Assembly (NCBI GenBank): GCA_014871385.1
Contig: CM026431.1
Span: 9,588,739 to 9,652,738, forward strand
Origin: Ceratodon purpureus
Lineage: Eukaryota > Streptophyta > Bryopsida > Pseudoditrichales > Ditrichaceae
Reading direction: 5' to 3'
Length of the DNA: 64,000 nucleotides
Part shown: positions 63,479 through 64,000 of the stretch, piece after piece
How the letters are laid out: every line of letters begins with the position of its first letter
How positions within the stretch are numbered: the first letter of the stretch is position 1
Notes under the pieces: generated by a model
Told to the model about the DNA's origin: nothing
Database searches by the model: none
What the model saw: only the letters and a program-made list of their open reading frames with translations
Program-made: the position numbers and the translations under genes

Positions 63479-63749
63479 ATTGATAAAAAATTAGCTAATT
63501 TATAAGTTTAATGTTTTATTGATTATTAGATATAATCAAATCTCTTTTTTAATCTTTAAAGCTGATTTTGTTTTTTATTTATGACGTTTTTGTATCTAAT
63601 TTGGGGTTAATTTTTTAAATGATGAATTCCTATATATATATAAAAACAAATAAATTGATCTTTATATTGAATTCAACAATGAAATACGTATTTTTCTTTC
63701 TTCAAGTGTCAACAACAATGTATAAGCAACAACAATCAATGGCCTTTTG
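63479..63749. repeat. Direct partial copy of the element's left arm
   Basis: Matches 61931-62200 in the same orientation (from TTGATAAAAAATTAGC to GGCCTTTTGAG), then diverges and leads into the family's upstream exon. It looks like the start of a second, less deleted element. Confidence 0.75.
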
Positions 63750-63819
63750 AGGAGCATTTGGACAAAAAAACATTGAAATTTGTAGAGTTATAACAATGCT
63801 GAACAATTGGAGTTGAAGA

Positions 63820-64000
63820 TAGAAGGTGGTCACTAGGATCACAACAACGAAGGAGTGGCAAGAGCATCTCCCTGAAGTTGCCGTTGAAGATTTGCGGGGG
63901 ACAATGATTCCACGCTCCGCCCGGACGTATCCTGACTTCGCGCAGGGGAGAGGCCTTGTCACGGTCGAATTGAAAGACCGTGGTAGTGACAAGGGGATTC
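63820..64000 (+). CDS. Unrecognised coiled-coil family, copy 4 (upstream exon, runs off window)
   Basis: Open frame through KEWQEHLPEVAVEDLRG, then TMIPRSARTYPDFAQGRG and VTVELKDRGSDKGI to the window end, with no stop. An AG acceptor at 63836-63837 (CACTAG) may begin the exon. This is the intact form of the exon broken in copies 1 and 2. The MEQL coiled-coil exon is expected just outside the window. Confidence 0.5.

Overview
The window is nuclear DNA of a land plant. The genes have GT-AG introns of plant size, AAACCCTAA telo-box motifs sit in 5' regions, and plant-type families are present: a MEI2-like RNA-binding protein, an eight-cysteine lipid-transfer protein, a delta-like p24 and a plant-type eIF3G. 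The AT-rich intergenic DNA, many small DNA transposons, and a large coiled-coil protein with possible centrin-binding repeats (suggestive of flagellated sperm) point to a bryophyte or other non-seed plant. The species cannot be fixed from the sequence alone.

Layout. 1-5.1 kb is the left arm of a large inverted duplication. It holds the 3' part of an ESF2/ABT1 ribosome-biogenesis gene, a 17-nt degenerate minisatellite and a Harbinger-like foldback element. 5.1-17.3 kb is an AT-rich gene desert with DNA-transposon relics, a 25-bp tandem repeat, a long (TA)n tract and a hairpin. 17.8-19.35 kb is eIF3G (+). 19.4-25 kb is gene-empty. 25-31.5 kb is a ten-exon MEI2-like gene (+) behind a promoter with an abrupt C-rich to G-rich strand switch. 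33.9-36.3 kb is an eight-exon ARL1 GTPase gene (-). 36.7-41.3 kb is the right arm, with a complete ESF2 gene (-). 42.6-43.0 kb is a secreted lipid-transfer protein (-). 45.5-46.1 kb is a small two-exon hypothetical gene (+). 46.3-48.1 kb holds a MITE and a decayed EMB8-like alpha/beta-hydrolase pseudogene (-). 48.4-51.0 kb and 62.3-64.0 kb hold at least four copies or fragments of an unrecognised coiled-coil gene family; one lies between about 475-bp inverted arms that look like transposon termini. 52.2-53.8 kb is a p24 cargo receptor (+). 54.1-59.5 kb is a large coiled-coil gene (-).

The intact genes are housekeeping: translation initiation, ribosome assembly, RNA regulation, Golgi/ER trafficking (ARL1 and p24) and secretion. 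They do not form a pathway cluster. The items most worth follow-up are the inverted ESF2 duplication, whose arms serve as filled and empty sites for transposon insertions, and the multi-copy gene family at 48-51 and 62-64 kb. Reading frames and phases were checked by hand for ESF2, eIF3G, MEI2-like, ARL1, LTP and p24, and each closes to a whole number of codons. Junctions in the middle of the large coiled-coil gene are not resolved.
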